A stretch of DNA of 56,986 nt from Methylocystis sp. (GTDB lineage: Bacteria; Pseudomonadota; Alphaproteobacteria; Rhizobiales; Beijerinckiaceae), in the NCBI RefSeq assembly GCF_021731785.1, contig NZ_JAKFWS010000096.1:1-56986 (forward strand), read 5' to 3'. The notes under the pieces are model-generated. The model saw nothing but the letters and a program-made list of their open reading frames with translations. It searched no databases and was not told the DNA's origin. Both the position numbers and the translations under genes were made by a program. Every line of letters begins with the position of its first letter. The first letter of the stretch is position 1. Of the stretch, positions 1 to 7,881 are shown one piece after another.

Positions 1-228
1 GGCTATTACCGCCCGTGGCGGCGCGCCTGGCCGGTGTACGGCGCAGGATTGATAGGCGCCGGCTGGGGTTGGCCCTACTATTCCAACATCAGCTACAACA
101 GCTGCTACCAGCTTCGCACGGTGTGGACCAACTGGGGCTGGCGGCGTCAATGGGTGAACGTCTGCTGGGACGGCTACGGCGGCTGGGGCGGCGGCTGGGG
201 CAGCGGCTGGGGCGGATGGGGCTGGTAA
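1..228 (+). CDS. Gly/Trp-rich small protein, 5' end missing
   Basis: The reading frame is open from the first base of the window to a TAA at 226-228, so the start lies upstream. The 75 visible residues are rich in Gly, Trp and Tyr and end in a run of GGWG-like units. The segment CYQLRTVWTNWGWRRQWVNV closely matches the C-terminus of the next gene (372-785), so the two are tandem paralogues. Two cysteines flank this conserved core. No family function is known to me. By analogy with the intact neighbour it is probably exported to the periplasm or cell surface. Confidence 0.6.
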   Translation, partial: GYYRPWRRAWPVYGAGLIGAGWGWPYYSNISYNSCYQLRTVWTNWGWRRQWVNVCWDGYGGWGGGWGSGWGGWGW

Positions 229-371
229 GTCCCCGACTTATCAGCCTTTGACAGAGCCTTCCGTTTCGCAAGGGCGTTTGCCTCGACCGCTCGGCCGGAA
301 TTCGCCCCTGCCCGGCCAGTCGCAAGCGGCAATACCGTTCGCCTGCGTCATTCGCACGGGAGGAGCTGGAC

Positions 372-785
372 ATGTCTAGATCAATCAAAGCGGCGACCGT
401 GACCGGCGCTCTGCTCATCGGATTGATGGCCCATACCGGCGTCGCGCAGGCGCAGCGATGGGACGGATGGCACGGCTTCGGCTGGGGCGGCGGCGGCTTC
501 CAAGGCGCGATACTGCCCGGCGTCGGCTGGGCCGGCCGTTGGGGCGGTCGGGGCGGCTACGGCCGGCCCGCGGGTTGGGGCCAGCCTTGGGGCTGGAGCT
601 ACTACCGCACAGACCTGCCTGCCTCTTCGCCGGGGTATGGTTGGGGCGGAGGCTGGCCCGGCTACACCAACGCGGGTTATGGCGACTGCTATCAGCGCCG
701 CAGGGTGTGGACCCATTGGGGCTGGCGAAGCCAGTGGGTGAACGTCTGCCCAGGCTGGGGCGACGACGGCGGCTGGGGCTGGTAA
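372..785 (+). CDS. exported Gly/Trp-rich protein (tandem paralogue)
   Basis: A 137-residue protein with a clear Sec signal peptide: a basic start, a hydrophobic stretch at about residues 8-24, and a likely cleavage after AQA near residue 28. The start is supported by GGGAGGAGCTGG just upstream of the ATG. The mature part is mostly Gly, Trp, Tyr, Pro and Arg, followed by a conserved module (CYQRRRVWTHWGWRSQWVNV plus a Cys) shared with the truncated gene at 1-228. I do not recognise a characterised family. Such short aromatic, glycine-rich exported proteins are common in Rhizobiales, and a structural or surface role is possible but is inference. A hairpin terminator follows. Confidence 0.65.
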   Translation: MSRSIKAATVTGALLIGLMAHTGVAQAQRWDGWHGFGWGGGGFQGAILPGVGWAGRWGGRGGYGRPAGWGQPWGWSYYRTDLPASSPGYGWGGGWPGYTNAGYGDCYQRRRVWTHWGWRSQWVNVCPGWGDDGGWGW

Positions 786-814
786 CCGGAGTCTCGCGCG
801 GCGGCCTGTTTAGG

Positions 815-844
815 CGCCCTTCCGATTTTCCGGGAGGGCGTTTT
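815..844 (+). terminator. rho-independent terminator after the Gly/Trp-rich gene
   Basis: A nine-pair stem, CGCCCTTCC (815-823) against GGGAGGGCG (832-840) with one G-T pair, is followed by TTTTG. It sits 30 bases after the stop of the Gly/Trp-rich gene and before trxB. Confidence 0.6.
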
Positions 845-930
845 GCATTGGCCGGGTTACTGCGCCCACGCGGTTGCGGCGACGCTGATAATGGCTAGAT
901 TGCGGGCGTCGTCACTCGCGAGGCCACCTC

Positions 931-1893
931 ATGCCGCAGCACGCGCGCGTCATCATCATCGGCTCCGGCCCGGCTGGCTATACAGCGGCGATCTACGCGG
1001 CCCGCGCGCTGCTCGAGCCGATGCTCATCGCCGGCTTCGATCAGGGCGGCCAGCTCATGATCACGACCGATGTCGAGAACTATCCCGGCTTCGCCGAGCC
1101 GATCCAGGGTCCCTGGCTGATGGAGCAGATGCGCCTGCAGGCGGAACATGTCGGGACAAAGCTCGTCTCCGACCATATTGTCGAAGCGCATCTCGACGAG
1201 CGGCCCTTCAGGCTCACCGGAGATTCAGGCAAGTCGTACACCTGCGACTCGCTCATCATCGCCACCGGCGCCAAGGCGAAGTGGCTCGGCCTGCCGAGCG
1301 AAGAAAAGTTCAAGGGTTTCGGCGTCTCCGCCTGCGCCACCTGCGACGGCTTTTTCTTCCGCGGCAAGAGAGTGCTTGTCGTCGGCGGCGGCAACAGCGC
1401 GGTCGAGGAAGCGCTGTATCTTTCCAATCTCGCGTCACATGTGACGATCATTCACCGCCGCGACGAATTCCGCAGCGAGCGCGTCTTGGTGAAGCGTCTG
1501 CTGGCGCAGGAAAACGTCTCGATTCTGTTCAATCACGTGATCGATGAGATCGTCGGCGACGAGAACCCACTGAGCGTCACCGGCGCGCGGGTCAAGAATA
1601 TCGCGACCGGCGCGGTCCACACGCTTGCCGCCGACGGCGTTTTCGTCGCCATCGGCCATTCACCGGCTTCCGAACTGTTCCGCGGCCAATTGACGATTAA
1701 GCCGTCGGGCTACATCGCCGTCGAGCCCGGAACGACGCGCACCAGCATGCCGGGCGTCTACGCCGCCGGCGACGTCGCCGACGAAGTTTACCGTCAGGCG
1801 GTCACAGCGGCAGGGCTCGGCTGCATGGCGGCGCTCGAAGTCGAGAAATTCCTGCTCGACGCGCCGAAGCCGGCGGTCAAGGAAATCGCCTGA
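931..1893 (+). CDS. trxB: thioredoxin reductase (NADPH)
   Basis: A 320-residue, full-length bacterial thioredoxin reductase that uses NADPH to reduce thioredoxin in the cytoplasm. Visible signatures in order are the FAD-binding IIIGSGPAGY (residues 8-17), the redox-active CATC with cysteines at 135 and 138, the NADP-binding GGGNSA at 152-157, and the late AAGDVAD FAD motif. The cysteine positions equal those of the E. coli enzyme. The ATG start places the FAD motif at the usual distance from the N-terminus. It appears to be monocistronic, between the terminator at 815-844 and a GC-rich palindrome after its stop. Confidence 0.95.
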   Translation: MPQHARVIIIGSGPAGYTAAIYAARALLEPMLIAGFDQGGQLMITTDVENYPGFAEPIQGPWLMEQMRLQAEHVGTKLVSDHIVEAHLDERPFRLTGDSGKSYTCDSLIIATGAKAKWLGLPSEEKFKGFGVSACATCDGFFFRGKRVLVVGGGNSAVEEALYLSNLASHVTIIHRRDEFRSERVLVKRLLAQENVSILFNHVIDEIVGDENPLSVTGARVKNIATGAVHTLAADGVFVAIGHSPASELFRGQLTIKPSGYIAVEPGTTRTSMPGVYAAGDVADEVYRQAVTAAGLGCMAALEVEKFLLDAPKPAVKEIA

Positions 1894-1895
1894 GA

Positions 1896-1944
1896 TTCCC
1901 CTCCCCCGCTTGCGGCGGGGAGGGGCTAGAGGTGAGGGGGTCGC
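1896..1944. repeat. GC-rich palindromic repeat, copy 1
   Basis: CCCCTCCCCCGCTTGCGGCG followed by GGGAGGGG forms a strong hairpin straight after trxB and continues into GAGGTGAGGGGG. The same core, in the opposite orientation, occurs at about 2429-2476 and inside glyS at about 4327-4365. It may supply the ribosome-binding purines for the next gene (GAGGGGG, 7 bases before its ATG). Confidence 0.65.
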
Positions 1945-1947
1945 GCA

Positions 1948-2478
1948 ATGAACGACAAAATGGATCGTTCAGACCCTCGAACGCCCCGCGCCCGAAAATT
2001 GCGACGCGAGGCGACGCCGGCAGAACGCAAGCTTTGGACACAGCTCCGACAGCTTGAAGTCGATAACGTTCATTTCCACCGACAGGCGCCGATCGGTCCC
2101 TATTTCGCGGATTTCGCCTGTCATCGCACGCGTATCGTCATCGAGATCGACGGCGCGCAACATGGCTTTGACGACGAACGGCTGCGAGATGAAAAGCGCG
2201 CGCGACTTCTTGAGACAAGCGGCTATCGCGTGCTGCGATTTTGGAATCACGAGGTTTTGCGCAATCTCGAAAGCGTTGTGGACACGATCTGCCCGGCGCT
2301 CTACCAAACGTTAGAGCGCGCTGCGAAAAAGTGGAATCCGGTTTTTCGCTCAAGGCGCGCTCTAAACTTTTTGAATCGATCACGTTATCTGCATTTGGGC
2401 GAATCCACCCAAATGCAGCGTGATCCAGAGCCCCCCACCCCTAACCACTCCCCGCCGCAAGCGGGGGGAGGGGAATGA
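1948..2478 (+). CDS. DUF559 domain protein (endonuclease-like fold)
   Basis: A 176-residue protein. Residues about 12-118 match the DUF559 family, related to Vsr-type PD-(D/E)XK nucleases: RRLRREATPAERKLW-like opening, FADFACHRTRIVIEIDG core, DGAQH, and VLRFWNHEVL near the end. The biochemical role of this family is not established; many members sit alone near repeats. The last 55 or so codons are not typical of the family. They run through three repeat elements (2311-2366, 2378-2426, 2429-2476), so the native stop has probably been lost and the tail, ending in SPPQAGGGE, is encoded by repeats. The start context is also formed by a repeat. Confidence 0.75.
   Translation: MNDKMDRSDPRTPRARKLRREATPAERKLWTQLRQLEVDNVHFHRQAPIGPYFADFACHRTRIVIEIDGAQHGFDDERLRDEKRARLLETSGYRVLRFWNHEVLRNLESVVDTICPALYQTLERAAKKWNPVFRSRRALNFLNRSRYLHLGESTQMQRDPEPPTPNHSPPQAGGGE
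2311..2426 (+). repeat. composite two-hairpin element, copy A
   Basis: Hairpin 1 (2311-2366) has arms TTAGAGCGCGC and GCGCGCTCTAA around an inner pair, GCGAAAAAG and TTTTTCGC. Hairpin 2 (2378-2426) has inner arms GCATTTGGG and CCCAAATGC with outer GATCACG and CGTGATC. The pair is found again, inverted, at 40727-40834. Here it overlaps the 3' end of the DUF559 gene. Confidence 0.75.
2429..2476 (+). repeat. GC-rich palindromic repeat, copy 2
   Basis: CCCCCACCCCTAACCACTCC then CCGCCGCAAGCGGGGGGAGG. It codes for the last residues of the DUF559 protein and lies 23 bases before the glyS start. It is the same family as the copy inside glyS. Confidence 0.65.
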
Positions 2479-2499
2479 GGCGCAGAGCATATAAGCGCG

Positions 2500-4821
2500 A
2501 TGTCCGATCTCCTTTTCGAATTATTCTCCGAAGAAATTCCGGCGCGCATGCAGCGGCAGGCGGCGGACGACCTGAAGCGGCTCGTCACCAACGCGCTTGT
2601 CGAACGCGGCCTGATCTATGAGGGCGCCGCCGCCTACGCCACGCCGCGCCGTCTCGCGCTACAGGTGGTCGGGCTTCCGAACCGCCAGCCGGATTTGCGC
2701 GAAGAGCGCAAAGGTCCGCGTGTCGGCGCGCCTGAGGCGGCGATCGCAGGTTTTCTCAAGAGCGCCGGGCTCGCCTCGCTCGATCAGGCGAAGATCGAGA
2801 AGGATCCGAAGAAGGGCGAATTCTACGTCGCCGTGATCGAGCGCGCCGGCGCCGAGACGATCGACGTCCTCGCGGAAATTCTGCCGGCGATCGTCAAAAG
2901 CTTTCCCTGGCCGAAGTCGATGCGTTGGGGGACGGCGTCTGAGCGGCCGGATTCGCTGCGCTGGGTGCGCCCGCTTCATTCCGTCGTCGCGACCTTCGGA
3001 CCCGAGACCGAAACGCCCGACGTCGTGGTTTTCGACGTCGACGGAATCGCGTCCAGCAATGTGACCTATGGCCATCGCTTCTTGGCGCCGCAGCCCATTC
3101 GCGTGAAGCGCTTCGAAGATTATGCGCTTGCGCTCGAACGCGCCAACGTCGTCATCGATCCGGCGCGCCGGCACGACATCATTTTGCATGACGCGAAGGA
3201 TCTCGCCTTCGCGCAAGGGCTGGAGCTCGTCGAAGACGCGGGCCTTCTCGAAGAAGTCGCTGGCCTCGTCGAATGGCCGGTGACGCTGATGGGCGCATTC
3301 GACGAAAGTTTTCTCTCCATTCCGCCGGAAGTCATTCGCGCGACCATCCGCGTGAATCAGAAGTGCTTCGTGCTGCGCGAGGACACCGCGCTCACCAATC
3401 GCTTCATCCTCGTCTCCAATATCGAGGCAAGCGATGGCGGGGCGACGGTCATCGGCGGCAATGAGCGCGTCATCGCCGCGCGGCTCTCCGACGCGAAATT
3501 CTTCTACGAGACGGACCTCAAGTTGAGGCTCGAAGAGCGTCTGCCGAAGCTCGACGCCATCGTGTTCCACGAAAAGCTCGGGACGCAGGGCGAACGCGTC
3601 AAGCGGATCGCGGCGCTGGCGCGAGAGCTTGCGCCGATCGTCGGCGCCGACGCAGAGAAGGCCGAGCGCGCCGCGATTTTGTGCAAGGTCGATCTCGTTT
3701 CCGAAATGGTCGGCGAGTTCCCCGAACTGCAGGGGCTGATGGGCCGCTATTACGCGAGCGCGCAGGGCGAGGACGCGAGCGTCGCCGCGGCAATCGAGGA
3801 ACATTACAAGCCGCAGGGGCCGGGCGACCGAATTCCGACCGATCCGGTGTCGATCGCGGTGGCGCTCGCCGACAAGCTCGACACGCTCGTCGGTTTCTGG
3901 GCCATCGACGAAAAGCCGACAGGGAGCAAAGACCCTTATGCGCTGCGCAGAGCAGCGTTGGGGGTGATCAGGATCTTGATGGAGAATGCGCTGCGGCTCC
4001 CAATCACCCTGACTTTGGGAGGTCATACTGGGCGCGTCCACATCGACATCTACTTCGAAAAGCTGAAGGGACAGATTCGCATCGTAAATGAGATGCCTAA
4101 AGCGGGCTTCTCGATCGAACAAAAGGAGCGGCTTATCCGAGAAGTTCTCTCTTCAGCCGACCCCGAGAGGGCTGCAGAATTTGCAGAAGCGCGCATTCAT
4201 GGCGCATGGCAAGAAAGCCTCGACCTCCTGGAATTTTTCATCGATCGGCTGAAGGTCTACTTGCGCGACAAGGGGGCCAGGTACGATCTGATAGATGCGG
4301 CGCTCGGGGCGGTTCTGGAGACGGAGACCCCCACCCCTAGCCCCTCCCCGCAGGGGGGAGGGGAACAGGCGCCGCTACAGGACGATCTGCTCATGATCAC
4401 GCGCAAGGTCGAGGCGCTCGACAAATTCCTTTCAACCGACGACGGCAGGAATCTGCTCGCCGGCTTTCGCCGCGCCGTCAATATTCTCAAGATCGAGGAG
4501 AAGAAGGACGGCGCGAACGCTTATGCGCATCGCCACGCGCCGAACCTTCGTATCGAGCCGCAGGAGCATAAGCTCGCCGCCGCCATCGCCCGCGCCCGCG
4601 AAGAGACCGCCGAGCATCTGGAAAAGGAAGATTTCGCCGGCGCCATGCGGGCGCTGTCGAAACTGCGCGCGCCGGTCGACGCTTTCTTCGACGATGTGAC
4701 GGTCAATGCCGAGAACGCCGATCTGCGGCTGAACCGACTGCGCCTGCTTGCGGAACTGCGCCGCGTGATGATGGGCGTCGCCGACTTCGGCAAGATCGCG
4801 GGAGAGACGGGGACGGCATGA
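2500..4821 (+). CDS. glyS: glycine-tRNA ligase, beta subunit
   Basis: Beta chain of the heterotetrameric (alpha2beta2) glycyl-tRNA synthetase. It begins [18 protein letters not shown], a family hallmark, and contains [25 protein letters not shown] and, late, GNEERV-like and [15 protein letters not shown] segments, then a C-terminal anticodon-binding region. At 773 residues it is longer than the roughly 690-720 usual in relatives. Two extra segments explain this. One is about residues 503-572, between ALRLP and [15 protein letters not shown], with codon use less GC-rich than its surroundings. The other is residues 610-622 ([13 protein letters not shown]), encoded by a palindromic repeat at 4327-4365. 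The frame stays open through both. The alpha-subunit gene glyQ, normally adjacent, is not in the window immediately upstream. Confidence 0.93.
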   Translation: MSDLLFELFSEEIPARMQRQAADDLKRLVTNALVERGLIYEGAAAYATPRRLALQVVGLPNRQPDLREERKGPRVGAPEAAIAGFLKSAGLASLDQAKIEKDPKKGEFYVAVIERAGAETIDVLAEILPAIVKSFPWPKSMRWGTASERPDSLRWVRPLHSVVATFGPETETPDVVVFDVDGIASSNVTYGHRFLAPQPIRVKRFEDYALALERANVVIDPARRHDIILHDAKDLAFAQGLELVEDAGLLEEVAGLVEWPVTLMGAFDESFLSIPPEVIRATIRVNQKCFVLREDTALTNRFILVSNIEASDGGATVIGGNERVIAARLSDAKFFYETDLKLRLEERLPKLDAIVFHEKLGTQGERVKRIAALARELAPIVGADAEKAERAAILCKVDLVSEMVGEFPELQGLMGRYYASAQGEDASVAAAIEEHYKPQGPGDRIPTDPVSIAVALADKLDTLVGFWAIDEKPTGSKDPYALRRAALGVIRILMENALRLPITLTLGGHTGRVHIDIYFEKLKGQIRIVNEMPKAGFSIEQKERLIREVLSSADPERAAEFAEARIHGAWQESLDLLEFFIDRLKVYLRDKGARYDLIDAALGAVLETETPTPSPSPQGGGEQAPLQDDLLMITRKVEALDKFLSTDDGRNLLAGFRRAVNILKIEEKKDGANAYAHRHAPNLRIEPQEHKLAAAIARAREETAEHLEKEDFAGAMRALSKLRAPVDAFFDDVTVNAENADLRLNRLRLLAELRRVMMGVADFGKIAGETGTA
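4327..4365 (+). repeat. GC-rich palindromic repeat inside glyS, copy 3
   Basis: ACCCCCACCCCTAGCCCCTC then CCCGCAGGGGGGAGGGGA. It inserts [13 protein letters not shown] in frame between two conserved C-terminal blocks of GlyS. It is the same family and orientation as copy 2 at 2429-2476. Confidence 0.7.
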
Positions 4822-4828
4822 AGGATTT

Positions 4829-4942
4829 CCTCATCCTGAGGAGCAAGCGAAGCTTGCGTCTCGAAGGACGAGGAAATCCGGACGTTCTCAAATTCGCCCT
4901 CGTCCTTCGAGACGCGCCTTTCAGGCGCTCCTCAGGATGAGG
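4829..4942. repeat. long inverted repeat between convergent genes
   Basis: Two 45-base arms (4829-4873 and 4898-4942) are inverted copies: each has CCTCATCCTGAGGAGC at one end and GTCTCGAAGGACGAGG at the other, with a small private hairpin in the middle of each arm. The element lies between glyS and the convergent lipoprotein gene. It could act as a two-way terminator. The CCTCATCCTGAGGAGC unit is a familiar intergenic repeat type in Rhizobiales. Confidence 0.75.
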
Positions 4943-4950
4943 GCGAATTC

Positions 4951-6123
4951 TTACGCGCCGTTGCCGGTGAAATTGCGCGGCGCCGGCGAAATGATCTTCG
5001 CCGAGCCGCCGCCGATCTCCAGCACCGACAGGCCGCGCTCATTGGCGCCGTCCGGCTTGAAGCGGAAGACGCCGTCGGCGCCGTTGAATCCGGAAGGGTT
5101 GGTCAATACGCTTTCCGAATAGCGCTGCGAGCCCTGCGACCGCGACAGCGCGATGGCGAGCGACACCGCGTCATAGGCGAGCGTCGCGACGCGCGCCGGG
5201 TCCGAGCCGTATTTCGCCTTGTAGCGCTGCGCGAAGGCGTTGAAGCCGGCGTTCTCCGGCGCGGTGAACCAGGCGCCCTGCAGCGCCGGCAGGTTCAGCG
5301 TGCGCGCGTCGTTCCACAGACCGGTGCCGAAAATCTGCACCTTCTTGGAGTCGATGCCGTTCGCCACGAGTTCCTTCGACACGGCGGTCATCGCCTCCGC
5401 CTGCTCGGGAATGAACAGCGCGTCGAATTGATCGCGCGCGGCGGCCAGACGCTTGACCGACTCGGCTGGCGCGCCCGGCTTGTAGCGCTCGATGACCGGC
5501 ACGCGGATGCCATAGGTCGCGGCGCTCTGCTGGAACTGCGCCATCGCCAGCGTGCCGTAATCGTTTTCGGGAACGAGCGCCGCAATCGACTTCTTGCCGT
5601 GCTGCGACGCGTAACTGACGCCGCGGTCGACATAGCCCTCGACCGCGAAGGACAAAAGATAGCTGCCGCGGCCGGCGGCCGACGAGTCGGTGGAGAAGGC
5701 GATCATCGGCTTATTGGCGGCGCGGGCGACGCGGCTTGCCTCCTTAACGCCGGCGCCGAACACCGGACCCAGAATGATTTCCGCGCCCTCGTTGATCGCC
5801 GTCTGAGTCGCCGCGGCGGCGCCCGAGGGGGTTGAGCGGTCGTCCTTGACGAGGATCGTCACGTCATTGTCGCCGCTGTCGGCATAAGCGAGCTTGGCGG
5901 CGTTCAGGAGCGACGCGCCGACCGAGGACGGTCCTGACGGGCCGGTTAAGGGCACGATCAGCGCGATCTTCACCGCGCCTGTTCCGATCGCTTCGCCTTC
6001 CGCCGGCCCGGTCTGGGTCGAGGCGGTCAACTTAAGATCGCGCGCGCCGGGCGCCCAGGGTCCGCTCACCGGATTGCAGGCGGCGAGCCCGAACGCGAGT
6101 CCGAGAAGCGCGGCATGTTTCAT
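4951..6123 (-). CDS. LppC/LpoA-like lipoprotein (periplasmic binding fold)
   Basis: A 390-residue lipoprotein. The chosen start (ATG at 6123) gives MKHAALLGLAFGLAAC, a compact signal with lipobox LAAC; an upstream in-frame start at 6177 would bury it. The mature part reads as a type 1 periplasmic ligand-binding fold (KIALIVPLTGPSG, AKLAYADSG, LVKDDRSTPSGA, IILGPVFGAGVKEASRVA). Next door, divergent, are rsmI and yraN, the arrangement seen in E. coli for lpoA (yraM). It is therefore probably the alphaproteobacterial penicillin-binding-protein activator relative; a branched-chain amino-acid-type binding role is the alternative. Promoters for it and rsmI must share 6124-6379. Confidence 0.8.
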   Translation of the reverse strand: MKHAALLGLAFGLAACNPVSGPWAPGARDLKLTASTQTGPAEGEAIGTGAVKIALIVPLTGPSGPSSVGASLLNAAKLAYADSGDNDVTILVKDDRSTPSGAAAATQTAINEGAEIILGPVFGAGVKEASRVARAANKPMIAFSTDSSAAGRGSYLLSFAVEGYVDRGVSYASQHGKKSIAALVPENDYGTLAMAQFQQSAATYGIRVPVIERYKPGAPAESVKRLAAARDQFDALFIPEQAEAMTAVSKELVANGIDSKKVQIFGTGLWNDARTLNLPALQGAWFTAPENAGFNAFAQRYKAKYGSDPARVATLAYDAVSLAIALSRSQGSQRYSESVLTNPSGFNGADGVFRFKPDGANERGLSVLEIGGGSAKIISPAPRNFTGNGA

Positions 6124-6323
6124 CACGGCCCCGCGCCTGGGCGCGCCGGCGCGCCGGTGAGAAGACAATGTCGGCATAAAATCCCCCTGCGACCAAGGCT
6201 CTCGCCATGGCGCGGCTTATCTGCGCTAAGGTCCGAGTCCCTGGCGGAAAGTCAATATACAGCCCATTTGGAAGAATTGCGGCCTTGAGCGCGGTTTGGA
6301 CGCATCTTGGGCGCAGTTTGCGC

Positions 6324-6353
6324 TTGTCCTGTTAAACGAACATCATGTATCTT
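6324..6353 (+). promoter_or_regulatory. possible rsmI promoter
   Basis: TTGTCC (6324-6329) and TATCTT (6348-6353) are 18 bases apart, about 27 bases before the rsmI ATG. A direct repeat AACGAACATC occurs at 6335-6344 and 6360-6369, around the -10. Assigned by eye only. Confidence 0.3.
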
Positions 6354-6379
6354 AAAAAGAACGAACATCGGCCACGCCC

Positions 6380-7294
6380 ATGATCATCGAGGCTGCTTCT
6401 CCGCCTGCTGCGAGCTACACCGCCTTTGGCCTGCGCGCCGAAGCGGAAAGGATCGAGCCCGGGCTCCACCTTGTCGCGACGCCGATCGGCAATTTGAAGG
6501 ACGTTTCGTTTCGCGCGCTTTCCACGCTCGCCGCGGCGGATGCGGTGATCGCCGAGGATACGCGGGTCACCAAGACGCTGCTCGCCCATTACGGGATATC
6601 GACGCCGCTCGTCGCCTATCACGAACATAACGCCCGGGTCATTCGCCCGCATCTTCTGGCGCGTCTGGAAGCGGGAGCGAAACTCGCGCTCGTCTCCGAC
6701 GCCGGCACGCCGCTCGTCTCCGATCCGGGGTTTCGACTCGTTCAGGAGGCGCTCGAAAAGGGCGTGCATGTGACTTCGGTGCCAGGGCCCTCCGCCGTGC
6801 TCGCGGCGCTGGTCGTCGCCGGACTGCCGACCGACCGCTTCTTTTTCGAGGGCTTTCTACCGCACAAGAGCGGCCCGCGCCGCGCGCGCCTCGCCGAACT
6901 CGCTCAGATTCCCGGCACGCTGGTGTTTTTCGAAAGCCCGCGACGGCTGGTCGAAACGCTCGCCGACTGCGCGGCGGTGCTGGGCGGGCGCAATGCGGCG
7001 ATCGCCCGCGAACTGACCAAGATGTTCGAATCGGTCCGTCGCGGGACGCTCGACGAACTCGCGGCGACGCTCGCAAAAGAGGAGCCGCCGAAGGGCGAAA
7101 TCGTGCTGCTTGTCGCGCCGCCCGGCGCCGGCGCGGCAGAAACGGCGGCAGCCGATCTCGACGCCAAAATCGAGGAGGCGCTGACCGCGCATTCGGTGAA
7201 GGACGCCGCGAGCGTGGTATCCGCCGCGACCGGCCAACCCCGCCGCCAAGTCTACGCCCGGGCGCTGGAGCTCGCTGCGGGGCGCGGGAAATGA
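6380..7294 (+). CDS. rsmI: 16S rRNA (cytidine1402-2'-O)-methyltransferase
   Basis: A 304-residue SAM-dependent methyltransferase of the tetrapyrrole-methylase fold. It methylates the 2'-hydroxyl of C1402 in the decoding centre of 16S rRNA. Characteristic blocks are LHLVATPIGNLKDVSFRAL, AEDTRVTKTLLAHYGI, LVSDAGTPLVSDPGFRLV, VPGPSAVLAALVVAGLP and FFEGFLP. An N-terminal extension of about 25 residues precedes the first block. It is divergent from the LppC-like gene and is followed by yraN, a conserved neighbourhood. Confidence 0.95.
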   Translation: MIIEAASPPAASYTAFGLRAEAERIEPGLHLVATPIGNLKDVSFRALSTLAAADAVIAEDTRVTKTLLAHYGISTPLVAYHEHNARVIRPHLLARLEAGAKLALVSDAGTPLVSDPGFRLVQEALEKGVHVTSVPGPSAVLAALVVAGLPTDRFFFEGFLPHKSGPRRARLAELAQIPGTLVFFESPRRLVETLADCAAVLGGRNAAIARELTKMFESVRRGTLDELAATLAKEEPPKGEIVLLVAPPGAGAAETAAADLDAKIEEALTAHSVKDAASVVSAATGQPRRQVYARALELAAGRGK

Positions 7295-7317
7295 GCCGGC
7301 GCAATTTGCCCTCTTCC

Positions 7318-7490
7318 GTCCAGAAGCAGGATAGGTGCCCCTCTTCCATTGGGAGAGGGTGGCTGCGAAGCGGCCGGGTTAGGGGTAACTCCCTCTCCTT
7401 CTTTGCGCCTGAGCGAAGGCCGCGAGATTCTGTCCCCTCCCCCCGGTCCTTCGGACCGACCCTCTCCCCTTGGGAGACGGTTGCGCGCCC
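7318..7490. repeat. CCCTCTTCC/GGGAGAGGG repeat cluster
   Basis: The 211-base gap between rsmI and yraN holds a hairpin CCCCTCTTCCATTGGGAGAG (7339-7358), a GAAGCGGCCGGGTTAGGGG continuation, and a second stretch CCGGTCCTTCGGACCGACCC followed by TCTCCCCTTGGGAGA. The same family appears at 35513-35570. I see no gene here. Confidence 0.6.
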
Positions 7491-7505
7491 TTTTTGGAGA
7501 GAATA

Positions 7506-7877
7506 TTGAGCGACGACGCCCGCCGCGCCGCCTATGTCTACGGCCTGCGCGCCGAGACCGCGGCGACGCTGTGGCTGCGGTCTCGGCTCTATCGCATTCT
7601 CGCGCGCAATGTCCGGGCGCATGGCGGCGAGATCGACATCATCGCGCGGCGTGGGCGCACGATCGTCTTCGTCGAAGTGAAAGCGCGCGGCGATCTCGAC
7701 GACGCGGCAATCGCCATCACGCCGCAAAAGCAGCGCCGCTTCTCGCAGGCTGTGGGCCGCTGGCTCGCCGCAAACCCCTGGGCGATGAACTATACGCTGC
7801 GCGCCGACGCGATCTTCGTTGCGCCGCGGCGGCTGCCGCGCCATCTCGAAAACGCCTTCGAGCTTCGCGTCGGCTGA
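7506..7877 (+). CDS. yraN: YraN/UPF0102 family protein
   Basis: A 123-residue protein when started at TTG 7506, which is preceded by GGAGAG at suitable spacing and gives [18 protein letters not shown]. An ATG at 7470 would add 12 atypical residues. The core [20 protein letters not shown] followed by IVFVEVKAR has the E-x-D...E-x-K layout of the PD-(D/E)XK nuclease fold that defines the UPF0102 family. Its in vivo function is not settled. It follows rsmI on the same strand, matching the usual rsmI-lpoA-yraN group. Confidence 0.85.
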   Translation: MSDDARRAAYVYGLRAETAATLWLRSRLYRILARNVRAHGGEIDIIARRGRTIVFVEVKARGDLDDAAIAITPQKQRRFSQAVGRWLAANPWAMNYTLRADAIFVAPRRLPRHLENAFELRVG

Positions 7878-7881
7878 GCCA

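Noticed and set aside
2659..4122. Long open frame of 487 codons on the minus strand opposite glyS
   Set aside because: It mirrors glyS codons, has Arg/Asp-rich composition and no family match, while the plus strand is clearly GlyS.
6335..6369. Direct repeat AACGAACATC as a LexA box
   Set aside because: Alphaproteobacterial LexA sites are GAAC-N7-GAAC or GTTC-N7-GTTC; the spacing here does not fit.
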